From Caenorhabditis elegans (Eukaryota; Nematoda; Chromadorea; Rhabditida; Rhabditidae): a DNA stretch of 64,000 bases. Numbering within the stretch: the first letter of the stretch is position 1; each line of letters starts with the position of its first letter. The notes beneath the pieces were generated by a model. That model did not search any database. It was given only the letters and a program-made list of their open reading frames with translations, and was not told where the DNA came from. Positions 35,601 through 47,763 of this stretch are shown piece after piece. The DNA lies in assembly GCF_000002985.6 (NCBI RefSeq), contig NC_003281.10, positions 9,734,001 through 9,798,000 of the forward strand, in the 5' to 3' direction. The position numbers and the translations under genes were made by a program.

Positions 35601-38600
35601 TCCTCCGAATGGACAAGTTCCACAGGTCAATAATTCTTCGACATTCCCGTCAAGTGGTAACAGCACTCCAAACATCGGAGCTTCATCTACTGTCAGTGCT
35701 ATGCTGCAACCGAAAACTGAACCCATGGACGATCAGAATACAGATTCGTTAAGTTCAAGACCACCAACGGCTATTGGATTCGGTGGCTCGAGCTCATCAA
35801 CGCCAGCTCCAATTATGAACGGAATTGTTAAGAAGGAAGAAGATCCTGAAGAGTCTTCAAATCAAGCTCCTCCATCAGTTAAGGATACTAAGGATGGTGT
35901 AGCTGAATCGAAACCTAAAGAGCAACAAGCAAAGCGAGAACCTACCCCGCCACCAACTGAAGATACAGTGTTCAGTCAAGAGGATCTTATAAAATTCTTG
36001 CTTCCTGTATGGGAGAAGCTAGATAAATCCGAAGACGCTGCACCATTCCGAGTTCCAGTCGATGCAAAACTTTTAAATATTCCCGATTATCACGAGATCA
36101 TCAAGCGCCCAATGGATTTGGAAACCGTTCACAAGAAATTGTATGCGGGTCAGTATCAAAACGCTGGTCAATTCTGTGATGACATTTGGCTGATGCTTGA
36201 CAATGCTTGGCTGTATAACAGAAAGAACAGTAAAGTATACAAATACGGTCTTAAGCTGTCGGAAATGTTTGTGAGTGAAATGGATCCAGTGATGAAGAGT
36301 ATGGGATACTGTTGTGCCAAGAAACTTGCATTCACACCTCTTTCATTGTTCTGTTACGGTGCAGCAATGTGCACGATAGCCAGAGAACAGCAATACTGGG
36401 TATTCGAACAAAGTTCTACGCAGTACAATGTGACAGTTACGGAGAGATATACTTATTGTCAGAAATGTTTCGATGCTCTTCCTCCTGAAGGAATATCACT
36501 TTCCGAAAATCCCAACGATCGAAACAACATGGCACCGAAAACATCGTTTACGGAACAGAAGAACAGTGTTATTGATTATGAGCCTTTCGAGAGATGTAAA
36601 TATTGTATGAGGAAATGGCATCGGATATGTGCACTTCATGATAAGAAAGTTTATCCAGAAGGATTTATATGCGAATGTTGCCGGACTGCTAAGAAATATC
36701 AAAAGCCAGATAACAAGTATCTTGCTAGCAAATTGCCACATAATAAGCTGTCTACATTCCTCGAAGATCGTGTCAACGGTTTCATAAAGAAGCAGTTACA
36801 AGCAGAAGCTCACAAGTATCCAGTCATCATTCGAACACTATGTGTACAGGATAAAGAAGCAGAAGTCAAAGCGCAGATGAAACAGAAGTACGTGGAGAGC
36901 AATCAATTCCCTGAAAAGTTCCCCTATCGCACAAAGGCAGTTTTTGCCTTCGAGATCATTGATGGAGTCGAAGTGTGTTTCTTTGGTCTTCACGTACAGG
37001 AGTACGGTAGTGCATGTCCTGCTCCAAATGCTCGACGTGTCTACATTGCCTATCTCGATTCTGTTCACTTCTTCCAGCCAAGGGAGCTGAGAACCGATGT
37101 GTATCACGAACTTCTTTTGGGTTATTTGGATTACGCGAAGATGCTGGGCTACACAATGGCTCATATTTGGGCGTGTCCACCATCAGAAGGAGATGACTAC
37201 ATCTTCCACTGCCATCCACCAGAGCAAAAGATTCCAAAGCCGAAGCGTCTCCAGGATTGGTACAAAAAGATGTTGGAGAAGGGAGTGCAGGAGGGAAGTG
37301 TCGTTGAATTTAAGGATATATACAAGCAAGCAAGAGATGATAATCTGACAACTCCAACTCAGTTGCCTTATTTCGAAGGAGATTTCTGGCCGAATGTGAT
37401 TGAAGATTGTATACGTGAAGCATCGAACGAGGAAGCTCAGAGAAAAGTGAAAGAAGATGATGATGATGGTGAAGATGCGGATGGTGGGCTCGGAGGTGGT
37501 GATAGCGGCAAGAAGAAGAGCTCGAAAAACAAAAAGAATAACTTGAAGAAGAATGCCAAAATGAATAAGAAGAAGGCTGGAAGTATTACTGGAAACGAAG
37601 TTGCTGACAAGCTTTACTCGCAATTCGAGAAGCACAAAGAAGTATTCTTCACGATTCGTCTGGTCAGTCTTCAGAATGAGCCAGCCGTGCTCGCAAAGCC
37701 TATCAGCGATCCAGATGGTTTGATGCAATCAGATATGATGGATGGGCGTGATACGTTCCTCACAAAAGCAAGAGAAGAGCATTGGGAGTTTTCTTCATTG
37801 AGAAGAGCAAAGTATTCAACACTTTGTCTTGCATATTCTCTTCATGAAACCGATTCCAAAGGAATGGAGTACACCTGTAACAAGTGTAGCAGTCCTGCTG
37901 TCTGGCATTGCCAAAGCTGTGATGACTTTGATCTTTGCGATGGCTGCAAGCCAACAACACAACATCCTCATGAAATGGAGAAGATCAAGTCACTTATCGG
38001 CGGTGGAGAAGCTGGTGATAGCGCTGCTGGTGGAACACGATATGAAAGTATACAACGATGCATCGCTTCACTGGTTCATGCTTGCCAATGCCGTGATGCT
38101 AACTGCCGTCGTATGTCGTGTCACAAGATGAAGCGTGTTGTTCAACACACGAAAATGTGCAAGAAGAGGATCAATGGAACTTGTCCAGTATGCAAGCAAC
38201 TCATAGCATTGTGCTGCTATCATGCCAAACATTGTACTCGAGATGCTTGTACGGTTCCATTCTGTATGAACATTCGTCAGAAGCTCGCCGAGCAGAAGCG
38301 ATCGCAACAACGAAGAGCTGATATGATGATGAGACGAAGAATGGAAGGGCTTCAATCCCATGTTGGTGGAGCGGCTCCAACTCCGAGTACAGTATCTAAT
38401 GGAACTCCCAGTAATGCGCCAACACCACCTGTAAGTGCTGGACCTGGTCCCGCTGTGAAAGGAGGTGGAGTTGGACAAGTACAAATGCAACAACATCAAG
38501 GAAGTCATGTGGGTGGATCAGGGCCTGCAGGAATGGGACAACCAATGAACAGTTTTGGTGGAATGCCTGGAATGGGTCTTGGTCCAAACGCGCAAAATGG

Positions 38601-39936
38601 GCCTGGATTGCCTGGGATGAACCCACAAATGAACGCGAATCAGAGTCGATATATGCGTAAGTTTTCATAATTATTTTATCATTTTATTAATAGAATCGAT
38701 TTTTCAGCTAATGGACCAGGATTGGGTCAGTCTGGAGCTCCGGGACAACAACAGCAGCCAATGTATTCTTCTGGTATGCCAATGCAACGTCCAGGTGGAC
38801 TTGGTGGAATGAATCCTCAACAACAACCACAACAACAACAAGGTCATCCTGGACTTCAAAATCCAGGTGGTCGTCCTGGGGGAGTTCATGGAATGGGTCA
38901 AAATCAGCCAGTCAGGTAAATAGCAAAGATATTATATATTTGGAAACAAACTTTAATTATTTCAGAAATAACCAAGATATGGTAATGAACATGCAAATGC
39001 AAAATCAACACCAACAGCCACCACCTTTCGATTCCACATTGCAACCGCAAATAATGAAGATCAATTCTCGACTGAAGGCAGCGAAAACGGAGGAAGAACG
39101 GGAAACTGTATTTTCAGACCTTAAGAAGACTCCACATTTGTTCCATGCTTGGCTTAGGGTGAGTTATGATAATAAACTATCACGCTGCGTCTCTCATTGC
39201 TCCCAATTTCTTAGAAATTAGCTAACAAGTCGGATTCTTTGTTGTCCCTGTCTTATATACTGGTTGCGCCGAAAAAAAAGTCCACCGCCTCTGTTCTCTG
39301 TCGGTTTTTCCTTCAAGGGGTCAGTTACAGATGCGGGAAAATCAAAATTTGGTGCCTAATCGAATGCAAGGATATTCGCAAATGTCAATGGGTTCTTCGA
39401 ATCTTCAAAACTTGCAGCAGCAGCAGCTTCAACAACAGCAAGCCGGTGCGATGCGTGGTGGTGGAGGATTTGCCCCTGGACAAAACAATTCTCAACCTCG
39501 TGCACCAAGTGGCCAGTTTGCATCGATGAATCCATCAATGCAGCAGCAGTATCCTCAGCAACAACAGGGATGGCCTCAACAGCGGCAGCAGAATCCTGGT
39601 GGGATGCAGCAAAATGCTAATCCGTACAATCAGGTTGGTTATGGATTTATGTTATTTTGAAGTTATTATGTCAACTCTTGAGTGCTCTGTTTTGGTTTTT
39701 TTTTGAATAACCCAGATAATATACTCTCTCAGCTTTTTTGTTCGACTCTGTAGTAGAATTGTGTGGTTACTGAACAACCTACGAGGAAAAGAAAATTGTT
39801 GATCCACTCAAAACTTGAAATCTAGAAATTTACCTAATATTAAATTAAAATATATTTTCAGTTCCAAAATCGGCAAAATATGATGATGATGCCACAACAA
39901 CAACAGCCTCATCCATCTAACGCTGGCGGTCAATAA
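32698..39936 (+). CDS. cbp-1: CBP-1, CBP/p300 histone acetyltransferase
   Basis: Twelve exons: 32698..32737, 32791..32867, 32920..33708, 34003..34368, 34421..34547, 34680..34829, 34881..35393, 35444..38656, 38708..38915, 38966..39158, 39331..39633, 39862..39936, for 2017 residues. Domain order is that of CBP/p300: Gly/Pro/Met/Gln-rich N-terminus; TAZ1 at about 405-507 ([28 protein letters not shown]); KIX at 594-675 ([17 protein letters not shown]); bromodomain at 870-980; Cys/His-rich RING/PHD-like region to about 1110; acetyltransferase core at about 1120-1350; acidic then Lys-rich insert; ZZ finger at about 1495 ([15 protein letters not shown]); TAZ2 at 1559-1640; Gln-rich tail with an NCBD-like helix bundle near 1840-1890. 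It acetylates histone H3/H4 tails and bridges activators to Pol II, and is required for embryonic differentiation. Exon 8 (3.2 kb) carries bromodomain through TAZ2 without an intron. Confidence 0.97.
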
Positions 39937-41107
39937 TGTCTCGATTTAGTTCTTATTCCTTTCCTGTTCATATTTCCTGTTCATCATCATCACCCTTACC
40001 CGCGTTTGCTCATCCATGTGATCTTAAGTCCGTTCTCCATCCAAATCTCTGATCGTATATATATCTCACAAATTACGTGTAATACACTCTTCCACATGTC
40101 TCTCCATGAATTTTTATTCTCGTCTCGATTTCCGACCTAAATCTGTGATATCTCGGCAGCTCACTCCCAATCCCCCTAATGCACCCAGTAAATACCTCAA
40201 ATGTGTACGTGTACTCCTCAAACCGATCATTGTAGATGGCTTCCTGCCCTTCCAACCAATTGTTTCTGGACCATCTACACCCAAAATTGTCTGTATAGAG
40301 TTGACCCCAATTAACCCATCCCAAAATTGATTACGGGCACATTATTTTATTCATCTAGCCACAAGAATCCAGAAAACGTGATGACCTCAAAACATCATCA
40401 AAATGCTATATTCCCATCTTTCATGTCCTCTTTACAGACACTTTCAGATCGTTGCTCATATTTGCTCTTTTTTGTTTTAAATCTACGCATTGATTGCCCT
40501 CGTTTTTTGTATTTTCCTTTTTTTCTGAATAGGTCATTGTTACGTTGTTGTTCTGAATGCGCAGTGATTTGAGTAGTCGTCCGATGTCTTGATAACTCCG
40601 CCCCCAATACCATCTATGTTTTCAAGGCTCAGTCGACTATTTTTATCATTCAAGCGCTTAGGAATCGCTCTAAAAGCTCATTAATCTGGTGTCTATTCCC
40701 AAAAAATTTATCACCATCAAATTTCGTATTATTATATTTTTGTATCCGATTTTCTGATGATGCATAGCCGTCCTAGATGTGTATTATTTTTCTTTCTCGT
40801 TAACAATTAAATATTTTCAATTATTGTTTTGTTTAACCTATCAACAATACAAAATAGAACCTACAGTAGTCTTCTAGATTGATTAGAATTTTAACTAAAA
40901 TAGATTCGTCAAACTTTTCAGACTTTTTGGCAGTTTTGGCAAATTACCAAAGTTTTGATGCTTAAATGAAATAGATTTATTAACAATTAATTTTTCAACA
41001 AAAATTAAATTTATGGAATTCGATAGAGAAAAACGAGCGAATAGGAAACAAGAGAAGACATTTTTTTAAAATACTTTTTATTAGAACACTAAAAACACAG
41101 CGAGTTA
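39937..41107. other. 3' flank of cbp-1
   Basis: About 1.2 kb containing the cbp-1 3' UTR (pyrimidine-rich, with TCATCATCATCACC just after the stop) and the downstream region of the next, convergent gene. Open frames on either strand are short and low-complexity. No additional gene is supported. Confidence 0.6.
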
Positions 41108-41641
41108 TCAGATCTTCTTGAATAGGAAAAGTTCATCAGTCCTGATCGTATCCAAATTCACCTTGTTCTCGTAGAACTCCACTTCATCGGCGACTCGTGT
41201 CCATCCACCTTCCTCTCTTATCCAAGCAAATGATTGAAACGAGGTTGGGGTCTCCACAGTCTGCGTGAACCCAACGAGCAGAAAGTTGTGGCCCACGAAG
41301 TCCATCGGATTGGTGGTAGACATTTCCATCGGTTGATCATCGTGCTTATACACTCGAATCCATAGATACTCCGAGTTGTATTCGGTGAAGTCTAGGCGAC
41401 GGTTCTGCTTTCCACTGTGACTGACTGCAGGATGATGCTTCCGTCATTTTTGTTGTTTCGACTGCATGCAATCCAAGAATGTTTGGCCGATCTTCAAATT
41501 GCACAAGACGTACGGAATGCTGGTGGATGTCGAACTTGTGTATGGGCTGCATCCTCCTGTGCGATTCACGAAGTTATAGGTGATCGGGAAGCGAAACAGA
41601 GCCCGAGCTTCTGTTCCTTTCCTGCACTCAGTAGAGATGTC
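41108..41641 (-). CDS. Unrecognised Cys-containing protein, 3' part; internal TGA
   Basis: I do not recognise this family. After a CTTTCAG acceptor (41642 side) a minus-strand frame runs 178 codons to the TGA at 41108. It reads like real protein (RALFRFPITYNFVNRTGG; FTEYNSEYLWIRVYKH; GHNFLLVGFTQTVET) except for a single in-frame TGA at 41444-41446. Removing a 48-nt intron with donor GTCGAA and acceptor TCACAG (about 41417-41464) would delete the stop and keep the frame. That is the commonest C. elegans intron size, though the donor is non-standard. Otherwise it is a pseudogene. The upstream exon with the start codon was not found. A MITE-like insertion lies 110 bp upstream and might have displaced it. 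It converges on cbp-1. Confidence 0.5.
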
Positions 41642-42637
41642 CTGAAAGTTAAAATTATATTAATTTGTTAGTGTTCTGAGTAGGTATTGTACATCATATC
41701 AGAACAGGTGTATGTTCTGTATATTCTCTGTTAGTGCTGCATCTCCAGTAGCACGTGGTGTCAGAATGTCCCATAGTGGTTTGATCTACTTAGATCTACA
41801 AAAAAAGCGGGAATTTAGACGCAAAGTTCTCGACTGATTTTGCATGGTTAAGAACGTCTGACGTCACATCTTTTGAGCAAAAAAATCGCCGCATTTTTTG
41901 TAGATCAAACCGTAATGGGACAGCCCGATACCACGTTTCAACTTGTGCATCGAATGAAAAGGCGTGGTTTGGAATCTAGTTGATTTTTTGAGTTCAAAAT
42001 CGAATTTTGAACAATTTTAATTTCTGTTTCAGATCAGATAACCAGATGCCTGCAGATAGAACGTCATGCCACTCCACGTTTCGCCATTTTCAAAGTTATT
42101 CATTCGATAGTGTCTCTTCCGTGGCGGCAATTTGAACTTTTATCGAGAAGGTGCTAATGCGCTCTAGCGTACACTCATATTTAATTTATTTTAACGATTT
42201 TTCAATTCATTTTTTATCGATTATTTGTTTATTTAGAAGTTAAAAGCTATTTCAAGGTTTCAAATCAGTAAAATAACTAATGAACATTTTTAAAATCACA
42301 ATTTTATTTTATTTTTGTACTTTCCATCTCTCTTGATTGGTCTTGTTCGGGTAGTTCTTCTTCTAATACTTATTTTAAATATTTTAAGGTTTTTAAGGCT
42401 GCAAAATTTAGCGAAACACACTGCAAACGTATGGGAATACTTGTAGAACAGCAAATCTGAGAGACGGAGAGACGGCGAAAGAAAAAAAGAGAGATGGCTG
42501 TGTTCTCTCTCATCGCTATTGCCCACACTCTCTGTCTCCCCTTCTTTGCCCCCTCTTTATCGTTCTATTTCACGTTGTTCCGCTAGTAACCGTTATTCTG
42601 AAAATCTGTTTTTTTCTTGTAGCTGTTGGCACACTCA
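41642..42637. other. Spacer upstream of usp-46
   Basis: Contains the MITE-like element 41753-41936, an AT-rich stretch, and at 42460-42620 a pyrimidine-rich, CTCTCTC-bearing segment ending in a TTCTTGTAG acceptor (42622) just ahead of the usp-46 start. That acceptor is the likely trans-splice site. Confidence 0.55.
41753..41936. mobile_element. MITE-like element with ~37-bp terminal inverted repeats
   Basis: The left end (ACGTGGTGTCAG, TGTCCCATAGTGGTTTGATC) and right end, read on the other strand (ACGTGGTATCGG, TGTCCCATTACGGTTTGATC), are inverted copies of about 37 bp, with only a few mismatches in the GGTTTGATCTAC part. The total is about 184 bp with no coding capacity. The internal ends also pair (TACAAAAAAAGCGG with CCGCATTTTTTGTA), so the whole element can fold. 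No clear target duplication was identified by eye. Confidence 0.75.
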
Positions 42638-44616
42638 ATGGGAGCTACTGGATCATCACAACTGGAAAAGGAGATCAGTACCACTGAGTCAGTTAATAAT
42701 GCCAATGAACACTATTACGGGCTAGTAAATGTCAGTGGAATTTATCGAGTTTATCGAGTTTAATTCTTTTTTATTCAGTTTGGAAATACATGTTACTGCA
42801 ACTCAGTGATTCAGGCGTTGTTCTTCTGCCGGCCGTTTCGAGAAAAAGTTCTCAATTACAAGCAAACTTTGAAGAAATCGGGTTAGTATTTAAAAATTCT
42901 ATTTAGAAAAATCATTAAAGTAAAATTTAATTTTGTCAGGCGCTTCAAAGGACAACTTGGTTACGTGTCTAGCTGATCTATTTCATAGTATTGCCAGTCA
43001 AAAACGAAGAGTAGGAACAATTGCTCCAAAACGATTTATTACTAAATTAAAGAAAGAAAATGGTGAGGTTTTTTTTAAAAATTATTTTTCCAATAATCAG
43101 ACTATTAGTTTAATTTTATAGAGCTCTTCGACAACTACATGCAACAAGACGCTCACGAATTTTTCAATTATCTCATTAATACAATATCGGAGACACTAAT
43201 TCAAGAGAAAATCGCAGAACGAGAGAAAGCGTCTCGCCACGGAACACTCAAAAAAGGAAATGTCACAGTTAATTTGGCACCTGCCACTGCGGGTCTTCCA
43301 CGATCAGATGAAAAAGGAACGAGTGAACGAAATGGTGGAATTACGGTGGAAGGCAACGAGTTTTTGAATAAATCTGACACTACTACGTGGATTCATGAAA
43401 TATTTCAAGGAATTTTGACAAATGAGACGAGGTGTTTGAGTTGTGAAACTGTGTCAAGTAAAGATGAAGATTTTCTGGATTTATCGATTGATGTGGAACA
43501 GAATACTTCAATTAGCCATTGTCTACGGGTATTTAGTGAAACGGAGACACTTTGTGGTGATCAGGTATTTAATTTGATCTTTTTGGAAGAAATTTTTAAC
43601 AAAATGAGCCAATTTGGCATAGTCTCTCAATATTTTTCATTGAAATTCAGTGACAAAACATTGCAAAAATAATTGCTTTATCTCAAATTCGAAAACAAGA
43701 AAAACTATCAAAAATTGCGAAAATTTTTGATAATTTGATCGAACTTGTTTTATCATATATTTAAAAATCACAAATAGTTTCTCTTAAATTTAATTCTCTT
43801 TTATTTCAGAAATATTTCTGCGAAACGTGCTCGTCGAAACAGGAAGCTCAAAAGCGAATGCGAATCAAGAAACCTCCTCAACTGCTGGCTCTCCATCTGA
43901 AACGATTTAAATTCGTCGAACCTCTGAATCGACACACAAAGCTTTCTTATCGAGTTGTATTTCCACTGGAATTGCGGCTATTCAATGTGGTTCGTAAATA
44001 TTTGACTGAAAAATACGGTTCCCGGTCTCGACTCGACAATTTTAAATGCAAAAAGGCGTCCGCCCCTTTAAAGAGTACTGTCATTTAAAATTTTGCGTAT
44101 TTTTTACTGATTTCCGACAAATTTAAAGAAAGAAAAAACTAAGTAAAAATTATAAAAACTCCGCAGCAACGAAATTTCAAAACTACAGTATCCCCTGTTT
44201 AATTTCTGCATTCAACAAAAATTGCCGTGTCGAGACCACGTCTTTCCTCCGCAGCATAATAATGATCAAATTTTCAGAGCGATGATGCTGAATACGGTGA
44301 TCGGATGTATGACCTGGTCGCAACAGTGGTTCATTGTGGAGCTACTCCAAATCGAGGTCATTATATCACTTTGGTGAAGAGCAATTCGTTTTGGCTGGTA
44401 TTTGATGATGATATTGTTGAAAAACTGGAAGTTTCATCAATGGAAGAGTTCTCTGGAATGTCCACGGATGCAAATATTCAAATGCCACCTGGAAATCAAT
44501 CAGCTCCTCAAAAGAATTCCGAATCTGCCTATATTCTGTTCTATCAGGCAAGAGACTACGCTGCTGATGATCCAAATCATAATCATAAAGGAAAAAATAG
44601 TACACACTCCGTCTAG
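42638..44616 (+). CDS. usp-46: USP-46, ubiquitin-specific protease (USP12/46 family)
   Basis: Six exons: 42638..42730, 42779..42881, 42940..43062, 43122..43564, 43810..43989, 44278..44616, for 426 residues. USP catalytic landmarks are present: Cys box [17 protein letters not shown] (nucleophile in NTCYCN, about residue 38), [11 protein letters not shown], two zinc-binding CxxC pairs (CLSC, CETC), LKRFKF, and the His box [10 protein letters not shown] with FDDDIVEKL after it. The enzyme removes ubiquitin from substrates. In worms it stabilises the glutamate receptor GLR-1 and works with WD40 partners WDR-20/WDR-48 (family knowledge). The N-terminus MGATGSS fits an N-myristoylation signal. The exon 5 donor is set at AATGTG|GTTCGT, giving LFNVSDDA as in vertebrate LFNTSSDA. 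Intron 5 carries an inverted repeat. Confidence 0.95.
44000..44240. repeat. Inverted repeat in usp-46 intron 5
   Basis: Facing copies of the dispersed repeat: GGTCTCGACTCGACAATTTT near 44021 and AAAAATTGCCGTGTCGAGACC near 44215, with CTTTAAAGAGTACTGT between. The arms are imperfect. They are confined to the intron. Confidence 0.75.
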
Positions 44617-45044
44617 TGAATAATTTATAAATTGTTTAATAATTTCATCCCGAGACTCTTCTGAAACGAGTAAAAGCTTACCTTCCGATTTTTCATCAAT
44701 TGTCGCTGTTACAATTTGTTGACCATAGTACTATAGTTTCATACAATTTTCTATCACACTATCTCTCCACTTTGCTGTTATGTAAATTTTTCTTTTTTTT
44801 AAAACTTGTAATCATTTGTATATTTTATGGATAAATTATTCTAGAATTTGAAAGGCACTTGGAAAATTAAATTAAACCGATTAAATCTTTTTGAAAAATC
44901 ACAAATGAGAACCCGAATGAGGGGGAGACCCGCGTACAAAAAAGTAAGAAAAGGCACTGAATAACTGGGGGGAAAGACTGGAAAAAATGAAAATTGCAAA
45001 ACTGGAATGAGGATAACAATAAATAAATGATATAATATTATGGA
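44617..45044. other. Shared 3' region of usp-46 and sqv-3
   Basis: 428 bp between the stop codons of two converging genes. AT-rich, with no feature beyond presumed UTRs. Confidence 0.6.
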
Positions 45045-46308
45045 CTATGATTTGCAATAAGGTGTCCAATTCAGATCGCAGTGTAAGGCGACATTGATAA
45101 TGGTAACTGAAGTTCCAGAAAAGTCGAGGAGTTGGCGACTATCGATGAGGTAGCGGACGTCGTGGAGACCGGATACCTGGAATTTTTCTAATAGGAAATT
45201 AAATATTTATTTATTCAGATGGGTCTTGCCACGAGACCGTAATTTTAAAGGCACACACTGTGTTTTGATTAGTGGGTCTCGCCGCGATCTCAGCTACAGT
45301 AAGTTAAAATTTTTCTCAAGGTTTTTTTTTTTGAATAATTCAGGAAAAATCAAGAGAAACATTTCTGAAATCGGGAAAACTTACATGATCTCTTTTCCGT
45401 TTAATCTCCCATTGATTCTTATCATTTTTCTTTGGAGTATAATCTCTTTTTCTTTTTGGTCCATGAATATGCCGAAAAGTGTTTGAACTATCTGTTGATA
45501 GACCAGAAACTCGAGTTAGATTGAGCTTGCTGTCGCTGAAAATATTATTAGTAGAATAAAGTTCTAGTCTCCGTGACTTACATAATTCTGAGATAAAACT
45601 CATCGTCTTCAAGTCCCCATCCCCAATACTTATTCGACATTCCATTTAGTTTTTTGTAATCTTTCAGTGTCAGCATCAATATTCCTCCGATAAACTTTTC
45701 ATAGTGATATTTCGGATGATACTGGGGAGAGGTTATGTGCCGAATCACACCGATTCCCGGAAAATCGTACGGAACTTCTGGATTGACAGGCAACAGATCT
45801 ACATCGTTCATCACCATGTAGTCACATCCAAGACGATCTGCTTCGTTCCAGCCAACCTTAAATTTGATGATTTTGTCATGAAAATGGCGAGATGTTTAGC
45901 TTACATTTATTAGAGAAGCTCTATTAAATCGAAGAGGATCCGTTTGATTGATGATTAAAATGTGATGAGAGACGTTTTGATTATGTAGAAATCTGAAATA
46001 GATTCTAGTTTTTGTAATTAATTTTTTAGAAGTAATCACTTTGACATATGGGGAGAAAATTCTCGAAGTTCTTCAAGCCGATCTCGATACGGAACGATAA
46101 CGCACAGTTTATGATAGCTGGTTTGTAATGGCCGCGGATCTCTGAAAATCAAAATTCCACATTTTTCACTTAAAAATTTCACTCACACATAATCAGTCAT
46201 AAGATCCCTCGTTATCTCTAAATCGAGAACCAAAAGAACTAAGAAATAACATGCAGCTAACGAGATTAAAATGGTTCCCGAAAGGATTAACCGCGTTTTG
46301 AGCTTCAT
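45045..46308 (-). CDS. sqv-3: SQV-3, beta-1,4-galactosyltransferase (proteoglycan linker)
   Basis: Six minus-strand exons: 46187..46308, 46040..46141, 45905..45992, 45582..45856, 45385..45535, 45045..45176, for 289 residues. It is a type II Golgi protein: short cytosolic MKLKTR, membrane anchor at residues 7-30 (LILSGTILISLAACYFLVLL), then a lumenal catalytic domain with the beta4GalT signatures VIVPYRDR, the metal-binding NDVDLLPVN, and YWGWGLEDDEF. It matches human B4GALT7, which adds the first galactose to xylose-serine in the chondroitin/heparan linker. Loss gives the squashed-vulva phenotype (family knowledge). The exon 4 acceptor ends in AAG. The start follows TTCTCTTTAG by 20 bp. It is convergent with usp-46, and divergent from vha-1 across about 950 bp. 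Confidence 0.95.
45220..45300. repeat. Inverted repeat in sqv-3 last intron
   Basis: GGGTCTTGCCACGAGACC near 45221 faces GGGTCTCGCCGCGATCTC near 45274 with CTTTTAAAGG-type sequence near the centre (AATTTTAAAGGCACACACTG). A short member of the dispersed family, lying in the intron between exons 5 and 6. Confidence 0.65.
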
Positions 46309-47253
46309 TTCATCTGGTACAGCTTGTGCTAAAGAGAAGAGGCTTCTTCTGAAATATTGTGGTTGGTTGAATGTTATTTTCGATTGCTTCGTCGGAAAGT
46401 GAAAATGAAGGACATCTGGCGGGAGATTTGTAAACCATTTGTGTACGGGTCAGCTTTTTTAAACGAATTTTTTTCGACGTAGAATTCGATGAAATTCAAG
46501 TCTGTTTTTAATTTATTTTCTTCATTTGGAGATTGATTAGTCTGAATCACTTTTTCTTAAGAAAAACCACTAATTTAAAATTATAATTTTAACATTTAAC
46601 TATTATTTCACTGATTAAAAAACGAGCTTTATGACGTTAACTGTACTATTGAACTTATTAATTCTCCAAAACCCTTTCAAAAACTTTCCGGCCTTAGATT
46701 TATGCAATTGTACGCAATAAAATGCATTTGAGGGAAACAGAAGAGATATCTACAAAAATAAAAAATAATAATGCAAGTTCGCTCCACTGCATTTCGCACG
46801 CTACGCAGCCGCATCGCAGGCTGTCATCTCGGTTTTTGGTCGCGGTCTACCGTAGATGCTCTTCGGTTTTCGACCAGTGACACACAGTCGTATTGCTGCG
46901 TTTCGGTCTCACCTTCATCGTTCATGATTTTTCATTTGTGCAAATCAACTTGATATCCTATTTAACTTGTTGCATGCTTTCCAGCACAACTCATTCCTTT
47001 CTCAATGCCTTTTAACGCGTGGCTCCTTGGAAAAAGTCGATATATCGGTTTTCTATTTAAAGACGTTTCCATTGAGTGGATTGATTTTAATTCTGTTCCT
47101 TGTAACTTCAAATCCATTTATAGTGTGTACGCCGTTCATAATATCCAAAATTGCATTTTTTGGTGATGTTTCATAATCTCTGATAGTTGACCGTTTTTAT
47201 TAGTTCATTTTTCACTTATTATAGAAATTAATTTTCACTCAGATGTTTCAGGT
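46309..47253. promoter_or_regulatory. Divergent promoter region of sqv-3 and vha-1
   Basis: 945 bp between head-to-head genes. A less AT-rich block at 46770-46930 (CGCACGCTACGCAGCCGC) stands out and is the best promoter candidate. A TGTTTCAG acceptor ends two bases before the vha-1 start, consistent with SL1 trans-splicing of the first operon gene. Confidence 0.55.
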
Positions 47254-47763
47254 ATGTCGACCGACACTAAACAAATCATTGCTGATGCGCTCTTGAAGAA
47301 CGAGCAGGCTATGTATGGCCCATTCTTCGGCAGTCTTGGAGTAACATCCGCCATGGCATTTGCTGCTGCTGGATCTGCATATGGAACAGCAAAAGCCGGC
47401 ACCGGAATCGCTTCAATGGCTGTTGCACGACCCGATCTCGTTATGAAGGCCATTATTCCAGTCGTCATGGCTGGAATCGTCGCCATCTACGGACTTGTAG
47501 TTGCTGTCATTGTGTCGGGAAAAGTTGAGCCAGCTGGTGCTAACTATACAATCAATAATGCATTCTCACAATTCGCTGGAGGTTTGGTTTGCGGACTTTG
47601 CGGACTCGGAGCAGGATATGCTATTGGTATCGCTGGAGATGCGGGAGTGAGAGCCCTCTCACAACAACCGCGCATGTTCGTTGGAATGATCTTGATTCTT
47701 ATTTTCGCCGAAGTCTTGGGTCTCTACGGTATGATCGTCGCCCTTATTCTTGGAGCTACATAA
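47254..47763 (+). CDS. vha-1: VHA-1, V-ATPase V0 proteolipid subunit c
   Basis: A single coding exon of 169 residues. Four membrane helices are apparent (starting near [58 protein letters not shown]). The proton-carrying glutamate is in helix 4 (IFAEVLGL, residue 153). The subunit forms the rotating c-ring that moves protons across vacuolar, Golgi and plasma membranes. It is the first gene of a two-gene operon with vha-2, whose product is about two-thirds identical by eye. Codon use is strongly biased, as in highly expressed worm genes. Confidence 0.97.

Noticed and set aside
41444-41446. TGA as a selenocysteine codon
   Set aside because: C. elegans is known for a single selenoprotein (thioredoxin reductase). 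There is no Cys-like active-site context here, and no SECIS-like hairpin was noticed downstream.
47235-47486. Antisense frame over vha-1 (and a similar one over vha-2 at 48474-48668)
   Set aside because: A product of strong codon bias in the proteolipid genes, with no independent signals.
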